Assembly: GCA_030150795.1 (NCBI GenBank)
Contig: JASLFF010000524.1
Coordinates: forward strand, 1-5,396
Source of the DNA: Terriglobales bacterium
GTDB taxonomy: Bacteria > Acidobacteriota > Terriglobia > Terriglobales > Gp1-AA117
Direction of reading: 5' to 3'
DNA length: 5,396 nt
Positions within the stretch are counted from its first letter, which is position 1, and every line of letters starts with the position of its first letter. The translations under genes were made by a program, and so were the position numbers. Of the stretch, positions 5,052-5,396 are shown piece after piece. The notes under the pieces were generated by a model. It made no database searches. It saw only the letters and a list, made by a program, of their open reading frames with translations, and was not told the DNA's origin.

Positions 5052-5396
5052 ATGCCTAGAAAAGGACACGTTCCCAAAAGAGATCCGATCGCGGACCCGA
5101 TTTACAGCTCAACGCTGGTCACCAAGTTTGTGAACGCCATGATGTGGGGCGGCAAGAAATCCACCGCGCAGGGAATTTTCTATAAGTGCATGGAAAACCT
5201 GCAGGCCAAGGGCGGCGACGAAGCACTGAAGCTGTTTAAGAAGGCCGTGGAAAATGCCAAGCCCATGCTGGAAGTGAAGACCCGCCGCGTGGGCGGAGCC
5301 AACTACCAGGTGCCGGTGGAAGTGAATCCGGACCGGCGCACCTCGCTGGCCATCCGCTGGATCGTGAGCTACGCGCGTGAGCGTGGTGAAAAAGGC
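5052..5396 (+). CDS. rpsG: 30S ribosomal protein S7 (partial, 3' end missing)
   Basis: S7 nucleates assembly of the 30S head by binding the 3' major domain of 16S rRNA, and lies near the E site. In E. coli it also represses its own operon. The 115 codons seen run to the window edge; the family is usually about 156 residues, so roughly 40 are missing. It begins MPRKGHVPKRDP. The S7 signature region follows as STLVTKFVNAMMWGGKKSTA (20-39). The RNA-binding beta hairpin is RRVGGANYQVPVEVNPDRR (78-96). AGAGGA at 5036-5041 lies ten bases before the ATG. The reading frame shows no interruption. It is the second gene of the str operon; fusA and tuf would normally follow. Confidence 0.97.
   Translation, partial: MPRKGHVPKRDPIADPIYSSTLVTKFVNAMMWGGKKSTAQGIFYKCMENLQAKGGDEALKLFKKAVENAKPMLEVKTRRVGGANYQVPVEVNPDRRTSLAIRWIVSYARERGEKG

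Overview
This window most likely comes from an acidobacterium of the Terriglobia/Koribacter/Solibacter type, probably from a metagenome. That placement is an inference from three things: the GluQ and S7 protein variants, the secreted Ig-like/beta-propeller lipoprotein style, and intergenic spaces built from short degenerate repeat units. No rRNA or other decisive marker is present.

Layout. Positions 1-515 hold no convincing gene, only several hairpins and perhaps a decayed coding fragment. Positions 516-1463 (minus) encode glutamyl-Q tRNA(Asp) synthetase, GluQ, with an unusual low-complexity insertion inside its zinc module. Positions 1464-1642 are a spacer bounded by inverted clusters of a TTAGC heptamer. 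Positions 1643-3793 (minus) encode a 716-residue lipoprotein with about three Ig-like domains followed by a probable seven-bladed YncE-type propeller. A 741-base divergent spacer follows. It carries a minus-strand promoter for the lipoprotein, a strong plus-strand promoter, a candidate structured RNA of about 220 nt whose two ends pair, and a hairpin-rich leader. The plus-strand str operon then begins: rpsL (S12, TTG start), a 145-base gap, and rpsG (S7), which runs off the right edge. fusA and tuf would be expected beyond the window.

How the parts relate. rpsL and rpsG form a ribosomal operon. The gap between them, where the E. coli operon carries the S7 feedback site, is here occupied by a 32-pair imperfect hairpin made of TTGCC units. 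GluQ acts in tRNA queuosine modification. The lipoprotein is an envelope protein of unknown ligand, with no evident functional link to GluQ beyond sharing a strand.

The most interesting signals are the candidate RNA at 4072-4290, the two inverted short-repeat clusters sharing one architecture, and two perfect palindromes inside the GluQ insertion. All pairings were worked out by eye. No folding, homology search or covariance test was run.
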